NCBI GenBank assembly: GCA_030248225.1
Contig: JASANE010028274.1
Coordinates: 1-64,000, forward strand
DNA: 64,000 nt
Reading direction: 5' to 3'
Source: Trileptium ribeirensis
Taxonomy: Eukaryota; Nematoda; Enoplea; Enoplida; Thoracostomopsidae
Notes under the pieces: generated by a model
Databases searched by the model: none
Seen by the model: only the letters and a program-made list of their open reading frames with translations
Told to the model about the DNA's origin: nothing
In this document: one piece after another, positions 1-11,985 of the stretch
Layout of the letters: every line of letters starts with the position of its first letter
Position numbering within the stretch: position 1 is the stretch's first letter
Program-made: the position numbers and the translations under genes

Positions 1-3
1 ACA

Positions 4-30
4 TTTTGGTGCCGCAAGCCTGGAAGAGGT
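4..30 (+). other. Possible LTR-retrotransposon leader / primer-binding region
   Basis: The stretch reads TTTTGGTGCCGCAAGCCTGG, which resembles the tRNA-primer leader that follows the 5' LTR of Ty3 and Pao elements. A gag-like reading frame starts about 140 bases downstream on the same strand, which fits. The LTR itself would lie before base 1, so this cannot be confirmed. Confidence 0.25.
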
Positions 31-166
31 ACGCTCAAGTTTAAGAAAAATTTGAACTAGATCTGGATAATAGGATTCGGAGGCCTTTATTAACAAAGTC
101 TATCGACGATATACAGGTGGCCCTCGCGAGTCAAAAATACGACGAAGTCGATTAATTCCCATAGAA

Positions 167-845
167 ATGCCGGGAGGGATTGAGAGGACACCATGTGGAT
201 CCCAAACTGAGAATCGTATCATGGAAAATCGCTATGGATACCGAGCGATTGAGATCAAAAATATTCCATTATACAGCGGAAATTTTGGTGAGGATTTTGA
301 AGAGTGGCTAGGTACATTTGAGAGGATAGCCCTGGCAAATGAATGGAGCCATGGGGAAATGGCGCGTCTATTGCCTGCGTATTTACGGGATGAAGCTGCG
401 CGGAAATGGGAAGCTCTCCCTCCGGGGATTCAGAAAAATTATGAGCTAGTTAGAGCATCGCTTAAGGAATATTTAATATCTAAAGAAACAGCAAATCAAT
501 ATAGTATTCAGCTACGCACTAGGAGCCAAGGCTCTAAGGAACCAAGGCTCTAAGGAACCGGTGGAAATGTATGCCAGAGATATTGAGCGTTTGGTGAGGA
601 AGGCTTATCCAACCATAGATGCTGAGAGTAGGGACCGAATAGCGATGGATAACTTCCTAAACGGGCTGAAGAGCTCTATCAAGAGGTTTGTCATGACCTC
701 AAACCCAACCTCCATGCAGGCGGCTATTTCTAGAGCATGTGAGCAGGAATGCTATGAGCGGATGGATGAGCCTCCCAACCCAGACAGCTCAAAATTGGAA
801 GCTATGTTTTCAAATGTTAAAAAAACTGAATATCCGAAAAATGCA
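167..845 (+). pseudogene. Ty3-type gag, capsid part, broken by a frameshift
   Basis: Two consecutive frames, 167-553 and 561-845, together read as a retrotransposon Gag capsid region. The first half has the usual Gag pattern of a tryptophan-rich start (EDFEEWLGTFERIA, residues 42-55) followed by helical segments (LLPAYLRDEAARKWEAL). The second half continues with RDIERLVRKAYPTI and DRIAMDNFLNGL. The frame breaks at an exact 16-bp tandem duplication (526-557); the two halves are in register again if one unit is ignored, so the duplication is the lesion. The reading then runs into a small inverted-repeat transposon at 846. The role would be the structural shell protein of the retroelement particle. 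Family assignment is firm at the level of LTR-element Gag; the exact clade is not determined. Confidence 0.75.
526..557 (+). repeat. 16-bp tandem duplication inside gag
   Basis: The unit CCAAGGCTCTAAGGAA occurs twice back to back. Sixteen is not a multiple of three, so the second copy throws the gag frame and creates the TAA at 551-553. Confidence 0.9.
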
Positions 846-1166
846 TGAGTAAACTTAAGCTGTGCCCCTTACCATCCTCTTTTGACAAAAACGATTGCCA
901 TTCAGTTGTACACTGAACACAAATTTCATTTTTGCGGTAAAGAACAGAAATTAGTATGTTTCATATTCCATACATTATAATTTGAAAATGTTCGCGAACA
1001 CACTAGTGTTAAAGTACAGGGACCGAATTGCATTCGCTAATGGCGTTATGTAACAGAAAAATGTCGAAATTGGATACGGCTGTTGAAATTCGAGTTTTGT
1101 TCGCTAACAAAGTTTTGTATATGGTGTCAAAAGAGGATGGTTGGGGGCGCATCTTAAGTTTACTGT
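846..1166. mobile_element. Small terminal-inverted-repeat element inserted in gag
   Basis: The left end (TGAGTAAACTTAAG, continuing to ACCATCCT near 878) is matched in inverse orientation by the right end (AGGATGGTTGGGGGC... CTTAAGTTTACTGT, 1135-1166). Both ends abut TGCA (842-845 and 1167-1170), a plausible 4-bp target duplication, although a shorter duplication with slightly longer termini also fits. It has no coding capacity. It contains the perfect palindrome TGTTCGCGAACA (989-1000). A second copy lies at about 2092-2567. Confidence 0.7.
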
Positions 1167-1170
1167 TGCA

Positions 1171-1738
1171 TAATATTGAGTCAAAATTGGAAGATATGAT
1201 AAAATTGAACAGGGAATTATTACAAGCAGTGGTTAATCTTAAGGGTAAGTCATATGATGGTTCCCGCCCTGCAAATTTTGAGCAAAATAGGGGTAGAATG
1301 ACGAATGATGGTAGGAAAATATGTGATTTCTGTAAGAGGCCTGCTCATATAAAATTCAATTGCCCTCAACGACGGCAGAATTTTCCACAAAATTTTTCTC
1401 ATTATAGACCTTTACAAAATACTAATAGATGGCCTCCCAATAGGTCTCCCCAAAATTTTTGGCAGCCTAATATGTTGCAAGAAAATAGACCAAGACAAAA
1501 TTATAGCGAACCTCGGGTTCCTACTGTGCAAACTACTCAATGTAGGAGCTACGCTGAACCACCCGCATGGTCCAATGATGTTCGTCGAGCAAATACTTCG
1601 GGATATGCTGGTCAAGTTGGCGATTGGAAAGCAGAAATTACCCGACTAAGGGAACAAAATGAAAGATTAGCTAATAGAATCATGGATACTGATGCCTCTT
1701 ACTTCACAGTCAACTCAGCAGGTCAAATTACCATATAA
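1171..1738 (+). pseudogene. Ty3-type gag, nucleocapsid part
   Basis: This is the C-terminal part of the same gag, resuming after the inserted inverted-repeat element; the open frame that starts at 1028 includes about 140 bases of that element and is not a real gene start. It encodes a short helical segment (IESKLEDMIKLNRELLQAVV), a CCHC zinc knuckle at about 1321-1363 (CDFC, then H and C with the standard 2-4-4 spacing), a low-complexity Asn/Gln/Pro/Arg-rich tract, and a final coiled stretch (EITRLREQNERLANRIM). It would bind element RNA. It ends at TAA 1736-1738, inside the first unit of the downstream minisatellite. No protease or polymerase follows, so the element is reduced to gag here. 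Confidence 0.75.
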
Positions 1739-3305
1739 GAAACTAGTTTAATTTTTCAGGCTTTCGAAGGCCTGAGGCTTATATTGAGAATGGTAGGTAC
1801 CCTCCCGAGGGTAGCTTGACCCTCATAGCTCCTTTCCGGAACCTCGGTAAAATTTATCACTCCAATCGACTAACTGGGTCAAATTACCTTATAAGAAACT
1901 AGATTCATGTTTTCGATTTATGGATCAATGAGGCTAATATATGGAGTTGTGCCCATCCGAAAGTACCCTGAACACCTAGGTCCTCACAGAAACGTCGGTT
2001 AGAATTAGCCACTCCAGTCGACTCAGCGGGTCAAATTACCTTATAAGAAACCAGCTTGGTTTTTTTCGATTTGACGACCCTTGAGGCTCATGCGTGAGTA
2101 AACTTAAGGTGACCCCGCCAACCATCCTATTACCGATATCGAATCACAAACCGTTGTTACGGAAAACAGGCTTAATTTCATTCGGTTTTTCGCTAACCGA
2201 AAATTGGCAAAATCAAATCAAGTGCCATAAATTAGACCTTGTGTTGGAACAGAATTTTGGCGATTTCAGTTTGCAGAAATTCTGTTCCCTAATGTATTAT
2301 CATTTAAATTTGAATTATACAGTGTTCGCGAACAAATTTAATGCAAAAGTGACGTCACAATTAGATCGACAAATTTTCGTGCTCAAACATTCGGGTAATT
2401 TTACTTCAATTTTCGCGAACACAAAATGGATAGATTTCAATCGCGAGGGCTGTGCTCGCGAACAGCTTTACGTCGAATTTCAATCGCCAAAAAGCGTTCC
2501 GTAACAAATTTTATCCAAAAATACAAAATAGGATGATTGCCGGGGTCATTTTAAGTTTAGTCGCGCATCATATAGGGTGTGGTTCCGTCCCGAGAGTAGA
2601 CTCACCCCCCACAGCTCTTTTCGGGAACCTCGGTAAAATTAATCACTCCAGTTTCCTCAACGGGTCAAATTACTTATATATACCTTATAAAAAATTAACT
2701 TGATTTTTTCGATTTTTGGATTACTGAGGCTTATACAAAGAGTAGTGCCCTCCCGACGATAGTCCGACTTCCCATATCACCCTACCGGAAGTCCGGAAAA
2801 AATTAATAAATCCAATCGACTCAGGGGGTCAAATTAACTTGATTTTTCAATTTTTGGTCATCTGAGGCTCATATAGAGAGTGATGCCCTCCCGAGGGTAG
2901 ATTGACCCCCAATTGCTCTTATCCGAACCTCAACGATGAAAAAATTCAATCAACTCAGCGGATCCACTTACCTTAAAGAAATGAACTTATTTTTTTTTCG
3001 ATTCGTAGACCAATGAGGCTCATATAGAGAGTTCTGCCCATTGGATGGTATTCTGACTCCTCTAGATCCTTACCCGAAGCTAGATTTTTTCGATTGTTGG
3101 ACCCCTGAAGTTCATACAGTGAGTTGCGCCTCTCGAGGGTACTTTGACCTTGCTCAACTCATTAAAGGAACTTCGAAGATGAAAATTAACCACTCCAATT
3201 GACTGTGAAATTACGTTATGTGACAGTATTATTTTTTCGATTTTTAGACCCCTGAGGTTCAGACAAGGAGCTGTACCCTTCTAGCCAGTGGATTCAGGAA
3301 GTCAA
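1715..3305 (+). repeat. Diverged minisatellite of about 130-165-bp units
   Basis: A block recurs about eight times with heavy divergence. Its marks, in order, are GGTCAAATTACCTTATAAG, a T-run with TTTTCGATTT, a segment like TGAGGCTCATATAGAGAG, GCCCTCCCGAGGGTA, CCGGAACCTCGGTAAAATTA, and CACTCCAATCGACTCAGCG. Unit starts are visible near 1721, 1877, 2029, 2661 and 2828, with poorer units to 3305. The first unit overlaps the last codons of gag, so the array grew from the gag 3' end. Unit three is split by an inverted-repeat element. Confidence 0.8.
2092..2567. mobile_element. Second copy of the small inverted-repeat element
   Basis: Its termini match the 846-1166 element: left GCGTGAGTAAACTTAAG...ACCATCCT and right AGGATGATTG...TTAAGTTTAGTCGCGC. 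It carries the same TGTTCGCGAACA palindrome (2323-2334) and two near copies (2411-2421, 2454-2464). It sits inside a minisatellite unit; neighbouring units show the uninterrupted sequence GAGGCTCATATAG, so the insertion point is at the CAT. Nothing coding is recognised in it. Confidence 0.65.
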
Positions 3306-3600
3306 ATTACCCTTAGTTTAATCCAATTTGTTCTAATCAATTGAAATAAAAATTTCAACTGTTCTTGTTGTATCTGAAAGTGTGACAACGCACCAGCATC
3401 AGAAGCAGAACATAATCGCCATTAATATATAGATATGACCTCTGTTTTTTGACGTATTGGTTTCGTTGTTCCAAAAATACAACGATACTATAAAACCCAT
3501 AATACAGCATTTTTGGCACATTGAAACTACTTGATTCTACCGTATACAAAATGACTGCTAAAATAAACACCAGAATTAGTATTCCTTGCACAAAATTTAC

Positions 3601-3699
3601 TGTTAGCTTAGGAATTTCGTAGATCCGAGCATCGTTGGTAACAGTTCCAACCACAACGACAGTCTTTCCTTCCCGACCGGGTTTCTTCATTTGGCGAAT
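3601..3699 (-). CDS. RPL18: Ribosomal protein eL18 (RPL18), internal exon (fourth if the first is ATG only)
   Basis: The 33 codons read [25 protein letters not shown] and IYEIPKLT, which is the middle of eL18, a large-subunit ribosomal protein. The exon is bounded by an acceptor (TTTTTGTAG) just before 3699 and a donor (GTAAAT) just after 3601, both in phase 0. The open frame runs on past the donor, but the residues then stop resembling eL18, which supports the donor. The C-terminal half of the protein (usual family length about 188 residues) is not found at lower coordinates and probably lies outside the window. Upstream exons are at 11878-11985 and 13767-13853. Confidence 0.9.
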
Positions 3700-3821
3700 C
3701 TACAAAAATTTATTGAGAAATATATCTTTGAGAAATAGCGAGTGCATTAAAAACAGAGTGTATGATAACCAGATTTGACGCTTATTACAAAAGAAAAAAT
3801 AACATTGTACTTTGAAGCAAC

Positions 3822-4240
3822 ACTACTGGCTTCTCCAAAATTATACATGGAAACCCCAGTTCGGTAACTGGAGTATTGAAAAACCCTGGGGAGATTTGCC
3901 CAGCTCATCTGGGAGCACCTCAGTTGAATTAAGGGAGCGTAAAGCACTGCAACCGCCATGAAACGCCAAAAATTCCAATTAAACAACATTAATTGTGCCT
4001 GTCTAAAAACGGGAATTTAGTGATTTCTTGCACAGCAGGGCGAAGTTTTAGTGAATTTTTAGCCAAAAACAGAGGAAAATATCATATCTATAGCCCAACA
4101 GACAAACTTTGGTAATTTTTAGTGGCACAAGATTAAAACCTTATAGTACCTGGAAATTATGAATTGGAGTAACGCCAAAACTTACCTACGAATGGTCGAA
4201 ATACCTAGGGTTCCCCTTCCTGTTTGGAGAAGCCAGTAGT
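3822..4240. mobile_element. Possible small inverted-repeat element
   Basis: A perfect 16-bp inverted repeat, ACTACTGGCTTCTCCA (3822-3837) and its complement (4225-4240), bounds 419 bases with no gene. No clear target-site duplication is visible, so this may be an old MITE or a chance structure. Confidence 0.45.
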
Positions 4241-4467
4241 ATACGACTGCTATACATGTCAGAAAACATTAAGAGGCAATAATTATTCTAAAATCAGTTT
4301 CTAAAACTCACGGAAATAATCAAACAAAATCAGCCAATATACTACATATATAGGTATCATGAACGGTTTATGCGAGCTAGAATAAGTATTGAAAGGCCTG
4401 ACCAGGTTCATTATGTAAGAGCATGCATGTACGTAGCGTCACAAAGCAACAAAAGTGATGCCTATAG

Positions 4468-5639
4468 CAGGGAATAACCGGAACCGAAATTTACCGGAAC
4501 CGGAACCAGTAACCGGAACCGTCCATTTAAACCGGATCCGGAACCGGAACCTGGTCTTCGAAATTTATATATAGTAAAACAGATGATGGAAGAAATGAAG
4601 GTATAGTGGATTTAAAATGCATTAAAAATAACTTTTACATTAAACTTAATGTATTGCGATGGTATTATTGCCTTTCTGAAACTTTAAAGAGACTGAGGAA
4701 GCTAATAATGTTTATTTATCGATCAAATATGTCAGTTTTTGGACATTCAGAGCAAAAAAATGTCTTCCACTATACACCACTGCGTATACTGCGTCAAATC
4801 GAATGTGCTTACAAAGCTTGGAGCGTAGAATACACACTTTCGCTCTGTCTCCAGTCGCCTCCCTTTACTACACATACGTTTGTTGCATGTTCTTCTGTAG
4901 CAAACTTAAAATTATTGGTTTATATGATTCTAAGATAAAATAATAGATAGAAGGTAATTTTCTGATCAGTGGCCAGAGACACTGTTTAGGCTAGCGTTGG
5001 ACAAACAGTACCCGTCAGTTAGATGATAATGATGATAACTTTCTAATCAGAATGCTATAGATGAGACACACTGTGACGCTGCTCGCACAGTTTCAATAAA
5101 TACAGTTCATTGCCAAGGAAGCAGTTTCTGCTTGCGTTGCAGATAACGTTACTTCAATTTCACCTGATTTACAAAGTTTAAAGCGCACCGGCTGGTGCTT
5201 GACGCAATTTATGTTAGCCAAGCATAGGCTAAGTACTTCTGCGTAAGCCACACTCTGTTACCGAGTTGGACCGGTTTAATTCAAATGTATCCCACAGACT
5301 TCTGGATGTGTAAAATAGCTGCTACAAGCATCGACCTGGCTTTGATTTAACAAACTCCTGCAGGTAATTATGAAAAATTCCTGCTAAATTTATGTGCCCT
5401 ACTTACGTTTCACACGGCAAATTGGTTAGTTAATCTTTTCTTTGGCTCGGTTGTATTGGAGTTTGATCATTGTATAATATATATTATATACATATGTTTG
5501 GATCACAGATGAAGCAAAAATGTGAAAAATTTCAAACAAAATTTTTAAACCGGAATTCCGGTTCCGGTATGGTTTTTGCCCTTTGCCGGAACCGCAACCG
5601 GAACATGATTTTCGCCGGAACCGGAATTCCGGTTACTCC

Positions 5640-5642
<3 letters not shown>
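4468..5642 (+). mobile_element. Non-autonomous hAT-like element, copy A
   Basis: It begins CAGGGAATAACCGGAACC and ends GGAATTCCGGTTACTCCCTG, imperfect terminal inverted repeats of the CAGGG...CCCTG type used by hAT elements. Subterminal zones are packed with GGAACCGGAA repeats. No transposase frame remains in about 1.2 kb. The left flank is GCCTATAG; the right flank is an (AT)n run, so the target duplication is not intact around this copy alone. It is more than 90 percent alike by eye to copies at 8698 and 14065. Confidence 0.8.

Positions 5643-5701
<59 letters not shown>
5643..5701. repeat. (AT)n microsatellite
   Basis: About 29 uninterrupted AT dinucleotides directly abut the right end of hAT-like copy A. 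Confidence 0.95.
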
Positions 5702-5703
<2 letters not shown>

Positions 5704-8697
5704 TCGTTTCTTTGTTATGTTATGAAACTTTTGGGCCCAAACTTTTAGTATTGGGAGCCAAAGAGTCGAACCGAGCCTGGATTTCCATCAGAAGAGACGA
5801 GCTGGCATCGTTCACAAAGATCCAAGCCGTGGAAGAGCCAGATTTTAAGGAATATGGGCATGGATACGGGTGTCCGGGTAAGATTGTGCTATTTCTGGAT
5901 TATCCGGATATGGAAAACCATATCCTAACACTTCTTTTATTTAAATTTCAAAGACATAATACTAGGCTTTGCGGTTCACATTTATAGTCTTATTTTATGA
6001 TGTATTAAGGATTTGAGATATAAAAATTGGTCTTTTAATCAGTTGCTGCTGCACAACATGGCGGCATAAGCTTACATTAAGCCGGTGTTCAAGCCTGTTT
6101 TAGTGAACAGCATTTAATTTATACCTGGATGCCATTTTATTTTATAGTTAACGTTAATTTATTCAGAATAAATTGGGAATTTATTATATTCTGGACATTT
6201 TGGAGGCCCTATCTCTGTCGTTGGGGTTTCAGAAAGCCGTCAGATATGACGGACAGTCCAAAGTAAGGTGACAAGAAAGTTTAATCCAAACAGCCGAGGT
6301 TAAATATACACCTAATTTCCGACACTGAAATTTTATGGAATCTGAAATTAGTTATTTGAGTTTAGAAGTTCCAGCAAAATATGCGACGTCACAGGGCACC
6401 ATTTTAAAATATATGTAATCTCTATTAATTTGCAAGATATGTTTAAAACTTTTTAATTCAAACATATCCCTCAAAACATCTCGCGACACATTTTGGGATT
6501 TTTTCGAGACCACAAGAAATTTCAAATCAAAGTATATAAATCGGTAAAAATAACTCAAATATATATGTCTTAAATGGTCAATAGCATGATACACCATGTT
6601 GAGGTGGATGCCAAAAACATTCATAGCTGTAGATACGGGAACGACTTTGGGCTAAGGGGGCAAACTGTCTTTTGTCCGTACTTTGTTAGTCAACCGGCTA
6701 AAATATATATAAAAATTAGAAGTGATTTTGCAGTAACGCAACGAGAACTACCAAATTTTAAATAAAAACTGTTATTTTGCCATAAGTCTCTTGAATAAAC
6801 AAAGTTGGACAATGGGCACGGTGTTGTGCGTCCCATGAGCGTTGCAGTGAACTAAACGGGATGCAAAATTTGCTTGGATAACTTGTTTCTTCGAAAACCT
6901 GAATCAAATTCAGTTGGCGAAACGGCTTTCACCACCCTCCTGAAAAATGCCAGAGGGCGATGCCCCCCGGCCCTGTCCATGGCCGTCACAATGTAGAGTG
7001 TTATATTAAAACGGAGAGAGCGGAGTTTCCGCAAATACCGCACGCTTGTTATATAATTTTTTTGCCCTGTGTTGGTCGAATAACTCTTCCCCAGATTAAT
7101 GGCTTTTTGATTTGAAAAAGATTTATTTACAAGTGATGGAATATAGTTCTGCACATAGCTTTGTTTTTCTGCCTAAACTTTGAAAAACAGACTGGAATTG
7201 AAGACTTTATGATTTTGGCCATGTTTGATAACCAGAATTTTTGGGTTATAACTCTTGCCAAAGACACCAGAGAGAAAAATTCAGATAGAATCCTCTCATT
7301 GAGGGCTGCAACATTACGGTTATGTATTTTTTGTGAGTACCCGTTATTGACCTATGTGCTAGAGTTTAAAAATTCACCAAAAAGTGACTTTCAAATTCCG
7401 AGAATGTGAGTTTCTTGCTTGTTGGAAATGAACGATGGGATTATAACGTCATTTAACCCGTTAAACACGTTGGCTGCATCGTGGTAACGCGAAATTAGGC
7501 ATATCAAACCGGAGGCTCGGCGTCTGGCTTAATTTACTAAATTTTGGCACCAAAAAGCTAACTAGTGCCACTTTTCAGTTAGATATATGTAGGAAATTGG
7601 AACTAGCTGTTAAATCATGTCGAGGTTGCTGAATACGGTTAAATCAAATATATTTGCATGGTATGCATCAAATACGGCAGGAGCTGGAGACATAAAACAT
7701 ATATAAATGTACTCTTCAAACTGTAATTTTTAAAATTTTTGAATAATATAAACATTTCCCTGAGTTGCCATGACACTGTATATTTTTTCTCATTTAGTCA
7801 TTTTACAAATAACATCAAAATTAGAATTCAGAAATACAGATAATCCAAAAATCAACTAAGATTTAAGAACCTGTAAAAATATATAAGTTTCAAAAGATCG
7901 TACGTCAGAAAATGAGAAATTTCAACCGGTTTATCGACTATGACTCGAGTCAGATTAAAAATCATCAAAAAAAATTAAACGGAGAAATCTCAGTGCGTCT
8001 AGATCTTCGTGGTAATAGCTTTTCACCGCAACGCGTATTTCGTATAATAAATTTGTACAAGATAAAAACAAGAAAAGAACGGGAATCTATCGTTTGGAAA
8101 ATCGGAGTATTTTGGGTTTCCAACTAATCGTAAACCAAAAGATGATCAAGTGAAGTGACATAACCTCCCTGGGCTTAGGCAAAAATAAACACTAAAATTT
8201 ACAGTCTAAACCGTATTATGTGGGTCCTACGACAAAATATCTTCACAAAAGATCATAGGAAACATATCTCAGTGTCTCTCAGCTTCCTCGAAAACGTGTG
8301 TAGCTTCTCTGTCTATAAAATTTTGAAACTAGTTACCGGAAGTAACGATACGATATCCGGATTATCAGGACGTCATTGACAATATCCGAATACGAAATCG
8401 TATCCGGATATCATTGCCTATCAGTAATCCATGGTTCTGATAAGATCTAAAAATGGAAGTGACGTTACCCTTAGCACATTGCTGATGCATTGTTTTTCTG
8501 GGGTTTCCAAAACCCACAGAAGCCCAGACTGGAACCTTGAAATAGTCACTTATCACAAACTACCCACAGTTGCTCGTTTCTCCTCACTGCGAGAGTTACC
8601 AGCAGTGGTAGTAACATAACAGTTTGACATACTGGAAGGTGGGTCAACATACGATTACGCAGCGAGCGGTATCACTGCGAGCAAGCGACGTTTATAG

Positions 8698-9861
8698 CAG
8701 GGAATAACCGGAACCGAAATTTACCGGAACCGGAACCAGCAACCGGAACCGTCCATTTAAACCGGATCCGGAACCGGAACCTGGTCTTCGAAATTTATAT
8801 ATAGTAAAACAGATAATGGAAGAAATGAAGGTATAGTGGATTTAAAAATAACTTTACATTAAACTTAATGTATTGCGATGGCATTATTGCCTTTCTGAAA
8901 GTTTAAAGAGACTGAGGAAGCTAATAATGTTTATTTATCGATCAAATATCTCGGTTTTTGGACATTCAGAGCAAAAATGTCTTCCATACACCATTGCGTA
9001 TACTGCGCCAAATCGAATGTGCTTACAAAGCTTGGAGCGTAGAATACACACTTTCGGCTCTGTCTCCAGTCGCCTCCCTTTACTACACATACGTTTGTAG
9101 CATGTTCTTCAGAAGGAAACTTAAAATTATTGGTTTATATGATTCTAAGAGAAATTAATAAATAGAAGGTAATTTTATGATCAGTGGTCAGAGACGCTGT
9201 TTAGTCTAGCGTTGGACAAACAGTGCCCGTCAGTTAGATGATAATGATGATAACTTTCTAATCAGAATGCTATAAATGAGACACACTGTGATGCTGCTCG
9301 CACAGTTTCAATAAATACAGTTCATAGCCAAGAAAACAGTTTCTAGATGCGTTGCAGATAACGTTAGTTTACTTTAATTTAGACTGATTTACCAAGTTTA
9401 CAAGCGCCCTGGCGGGTGCCTGACGCAATTTATGTTAGCCAAGCATACCCTAAGTACTTCTGCGTAAGCCATACTCTGTTACCGAGTTGGACCGGTTTAA
9501 TTCAAACGTATCCCACAGACTTCTGGATGTGTAAAATAGCTGCTACAAGCATCGACCTGGCTTTGATTTAACAAACTCCTGCAGGTTATTATGAAAAACT
9601 CCTGCTCAAATTATGTGCCCTACTTACGTTTCACACGGCAAATTGGTTAGTTAATCTTTTCTTTTGCTTGGTTGTATTGGAGCTTTATCATTGTGTAATA
9701 TATAATACATATGTTTGGATTACAGGATGAAGCAAAAAACGTGGAAAATTTCAAACAAAATTTTTAAACCGGAATTCCGGTTCCGGTATGCTTTTTGCCC
9801 TTTGCCGGAACCGGAACCGGAACACGATTTTCGCCGGAACCGGAATTCCGGTTACTCCCTG
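8698..9861 (+). mobile_element. Non-autonomous hAT-like element, copy B
   Basis: Same ends and interior as copy A and in the same orientation. The flank after its right end is GCCTATAG (9862-9869), identical to the flank before the left end of copy A, while its own left flank is GTTTATAG. About 40 bases left of A and B also look alike apart from C/T changes, which points to duplication of one insertion together with its left flank. Confidence 0.8.
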
Positions 9862-10950
9862 GCCTATAGGTATAGATTTTAAATTTGTTTTAGCAGTTAC
9901 TGAGCGCATATAAACACCATATATTCACTCCGTGAATGATTAATAGATAAATTATACAGTCCGCAGTCGGTTGCGGGAGAGCACTCGCTATTGTTCCAAA
10001 CAGGTTTATTGTAATGCGAGGAGGTCGGCCTGAATATGTATGCGAACCATACGATAAAATCGATCGTGCAATACTGGGAATCCTGATACTGTCAGTATGA
10101 AACGGTGTAACGAGCATATGCCTGAGCAAGTCCTTTACTTATTTTGATTTATCTAAAGCTGTTAGTGTTTTAAAAGTCTATCACATTTTTACATCAATCA
10201 ATGTCCTCGAAAGGTTTTTATGTCTTCATGAGAATAGTCGGACAGTTTTCGCTATCGCCACACGCGTTAAGTATGAAACAACCCATCTCGCTTTAAACCC
10301 CTGTTTTAGGGAGACGGCAGGACGAGTAACCCCTGATGTTCGGGAGGGGGTGCGTGGGAATGGTACCACGAATAATAATTTGTAGCCCAACCATTTTAGG
10401 GGTCGCATAAGTACTAAATATAAAATTTCGCCTCCATCCCCAGACTAAATATAAAATTTAAAAAAATGGTGAGTCTGGAAAATGTTATTCATGACCACAA
10501 AATCCTGGTGGGGTAAAATCGAAATGGATCTTGCCATGCTCAACGCTATTATATGGGAATTGGCGAAAATCTGTCATACTATTATACTAAGGAAGCCATC
10601 ACAAACTCTTGATATCAGTAAAAATAACAACGAGCATAAATAAACCGTCAGAGAAAAATATAATCTAAAAGCTTGTCTTATCGCCAAGGTAGTTCTGATT
10701 GTTTAATATCTAATTTAGAAAGATGTATATACGCAGCAATACTGAGCATGCAAAATAAATCGAACATTAGCTATGTTGTGAGTACTTGAAGTTATTCCCG
10801 GTTTATGCGTATTTAGGGAGTCATAACGAGCGATTATATATATAAAAGATAAACTAACTTACAAAATGGTGTTTAGGCTTCATGAGTTCATTTAAAAACA
10901 CATTTTAATGCAACCACACAGCGCAAATATTGACAATAGCAGGCCACCAT

Positions 10951-11200
10951 TCACAAATATACAGAGACTGCATGTATGTACAAAACGACACTAAAATACT
11001 CATATAGCTCGATTGGTTGCGGAGATACTGCCGTGCTTGTGGGTCCATTTAAAAAACCGCAAATCCTAGATTCTAAAAGATCCGCGCAGCAAATACAGTT
11101 TTGTAGAGACTTATTTGCTCTACAAAATGAGCCTAAGCAGACGAGATACAACGAATACCGTAATTTTTCGGTCCTCTTTAGTGATCCTACCCAAGCCATT
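10951..11200 (-). repeat. Fragment of the ~170-bp dispersed satellite
   Basis: On the minus strand it shows GGCTCATTTTGTAGAGCAAA, then ATCTCCGCAACCAATCGAG, the marks of the satellite seen at 18 and 51-56 kb. The 118-residue open frame on the opposite strand (10976-11332) is covered mostly by this repeat and I do not regard it as a gene. Confidence 0.5.
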
Positions 11201-11877
11201 TACGCCCGCTTTCTCAGTGAGTTGTTGGACTCGGCCTTCCGCTCAACTAAAGGGTACAAATTTCCAACTTTCAACAAGGTACAGCGCGAATTAATCCGCC
11301 CAGCCAAAGTTAAGCTATATTTGTTACATTGAAACCAATAACTCGCTCCGTTGACTCACTGCATTCATAACCAATATTCGCAAAATATAATTATTAACAT
11401 GAATACATGATAGCAACCGTGATTACATTAACGCAAGGCATTAGTTCTCCATTTTAATGAGAATTGCCTATACTTCTATAATGATCAGCTCTAAAATATA
11501 TGTTCCAAAATTACCAAAAAACAGTTTTAGTGAAAGCTTAGATTGTATATGACAAATTACTTATTCGGAATAAAAATATATTTATACAACTTGGATAGGG
11601 GTGCATATGACTATCGACCGAAAGATCAGGTGTTCTAACCCGGTCCGGGATGATCTATGCGCGAAAATGGCCGATAGCAAGGACGCCTCTCACCGCATCT
11701 AGTTACAACTGTGAACGTCGTATGTAGCGAAAATGTTGGTGTAAATTAAAAATTTTTTCCATATTATAACTATAACGTAACAGTAAAGAGCAGATTGTAC
11801 AATATTCTGAAAATACAATTGATACAGCCTAATTTTCTTTATATAACTTTTACAGAAGCTGCTGCAATTTAACTTAC

Positions 11878-11985
11878 AACTCGTGCAATTGAAATAGGAG
11901 GACGATTCACTTTTGACATGTATAATCGCTTCATAATGACTCGGTTAAATCTTGCTCCGGTCCTGCGAGCTAGATAACGGTATAG
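11878..11985 (-). CDS. RPL18: Ribosomal protein eL18 (RPL18), exon 3
   Basis: The 36 codons read [27 protein letters not shown] and RPPISIARV, a clear match to the N-terminal third of eL18 (the LARRT, KRL-MS and NRPP blocks). The acceptor is ATTGTTTCAG before 11985 and the donor GTAAGT after 11878; both boundaries are in phase 0 with the neighbouring exons. It is too short for an ordinary ORF scan. The exon is uninterrupted, which argues for a functional gene. Confidence 0.93.

Larger units (their letters stand above)
3700..11877 (-). other. RPL18 intron between exons 3 and 4 (8.2 kb)
   Basis: The stretch joins two phase-0 exons of RPL18 and is filled with repeats: a possible small inverted-repeat element (3822-4240), two hAT-like copies (4468-5642 and 8698-9861), an (AT)n run, and a satellite fragment (about 10951-11200, minus). 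At 5702-8690 and 9870-10950 I see AT-rich unique-looking sequence with short random open frames and no recognisable gene. Such length is unusual for a ribosomal protein gene. Confidence 0.8.

Noticed and set aside
5712..5987. 91-codon open frame beside the (AT)n run
   Set aside because: No recognisable domain, no splice context, within intronic repeat-rich DNA.
10976..11332. 118-codon plus-strand open frame
   Set aside because: It overlaps a satellite unit on the opposite strand, has no recognisable domain and lies inside an RPL18 intron.
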